A stretch of 64,000 bases of DNA from Sphingomonadales bacterium (lineage in GTDB: Bacteria > Pseudomonadota > Alphaproteobacteria > Sphingomonadales > Sphingomonadaceae), in contig JANXVZ010000040.1 of the NCBI GenBank assembly GCA_025351405.1, positions 1 through 64,000 on the forward strand, read 5' to 3'. Below the pieces are notes generated by a model. It was given only the letters and a program-made list of their open reading frames with translations. It did not search any database and was not told the DNA's origin. The position numbers and the translations under genes were made by a program. The number at the start of each line of letters is the position of its first letter. Within the stretch, counting starts at the first letter, position 1. Shown here piece by piece: positions 63,830 through 64,000 of this stretch.

Positions 63830-64000
63830 TCAAGCCATCGTCGGGATGACGAAGCTGCTGTCGGTCACCCCGCCGCCGCCCGAAAGTGACGGCCAGCGCT
63901 GGGTCACCGTCTTGATCTTGGTGTAGAATTTCACCCCTTCCGGGCCATGAACATTGGTGTCGCCGAACGCCGAGCGCTTCCAGCCGCCGAAGGTGTGATA
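63830..64000 (-). CDS. mmsA: Methylmalonate-semialdehyde dehydrogenase (partial, C-terminal end)
   Basis: The last 56 residues of a CoA-acylating aldehyde dehydrogenase, cut by the window edge. FGGWKRSAFGDTNVHGPEGV and KFYTKIKTVTQRWPS fit MmsA, as does the end FVIPTMA. It works just before or after mmsB in valine catabolism. Confidence 0.85.
   Translation of the reverse strand, partial: YHTFGGWKRSAFGDTNVHGPEGVKFYTKIKTVTQRWPSLSGGGGVTDSSFVIPTMA

Overview
The window is a high-GC chromosomal segment of an alphaproteobacterium, most probably a member of the Sphingomonadales. This rests on the conserved block tRNA-Ala, TIGR02300 gene, aroA, cmk, rpsA, ihfB, on a complete PhyR/NepR/EcfG general stress response module, on the many GTG and TTG starts, and on gene content. 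The genus cannot be fixed from the sequence alone. I see no insertion sequence, prophage, CRISPR array or replication origin.

Layout. 1-0.8 kb: tRNA-Ser(GCU) and a small Rmf-like gene. 0.87-4.4 kb: a leftward operon with an O-antigen ligase/polymerase-like membrane protein, a thioesterase and guaA. 4.5-20.7 kb: an exopolysaccharide/O-antigen locus. It has a rightward pair (a degenerate GDP-mannose dehydratase-like protein and a Wzi-type outer-membrane protein), an asparagine synthase-like amidotransferase, a nine-gene tightly overlapped leftward operon (chain-length protein, two glycosyltransferases, acetyltransferase, two modifying enzymes, Wzx flippase, GMC oxidoreductase, aldo/keto reductase), then a second polymerase/ligase and a methyltransferase. 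20.8-27.3 kb: conserved housekeeping block (tRNA-Ala, TIGR02300, aroA, cmk, rpsA, ihfB, tRNA-Leu), with wecB inserted in the opposite direction between aroA and cmk. 27.5-30 kb: Tim44-like protein, MltA and Smr protein. 30-33.2 kb: an enoyl-CoA hydratase, GST, P450, thioesterase operon. 33.3-36 kb: peptidyl-prolyl isomerase, GFA protein, DUF2171 protein and a DEAD-box helicase. 36.3-46.4 kb: a type II secretion operon in the order O-C-D-E-F-G-I-J-K-L-M-N, with no gspH and a truncated gspN. 46.3-47.5 kb: a zinc alcohol dehydrogenase that converges on it. 47.5-51.9 kb: the general stress response island (an EcfG-promoter-driven small gene, phyR, nepR, ecfG, a HisKA_2-type histidine kinase and a DUF1328 protein). 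52-54.2 kb: amino-acid racemase, D-cysteine desulfhydrase-like enzyme and TspO. 54.5-58.6 kb: one very large, unusual multidomain protein. 58.6-64 kb: RNase H, GST, TrhO, Hsp70-like protein, phenylalanine hydroxylase, and the mmsA (partial)-mmsB operon.

How the genes work together. The polysaccharide locus holds export (Wzx), polymerisation or ligation (two Wzy/WaaL-like proteins), length control (Wzz-like) and surface attachment (Wzi-like). It lacks the initiating transferase, the outer-membrane exporter Wza and the tyrosine kinase, which must lie elsewhere. The stress island is a self-contained partner switch: kinase to PhyR, PhyR to NepR, NepR to EcfG. Promoters matching the EcfG consensus are visible in front of nepR and a neighbouring hypothetical gene, with a weaker one before phyR.

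The strongest candidate for something undescribed is the 1344-residue protein at 54551-58585. It combines a LamG-like fold, a long Gly-rich segment, two TIG-like domains and a segment whose Cys/His/Asp spacing resembles a papain-like peptidase. The other notable points are the decayed Gmd-like protein, the end-truncated T2SS operon, and an apparent CTG start for trhO. I do not see a clear new multi-gene defence or secretion system.
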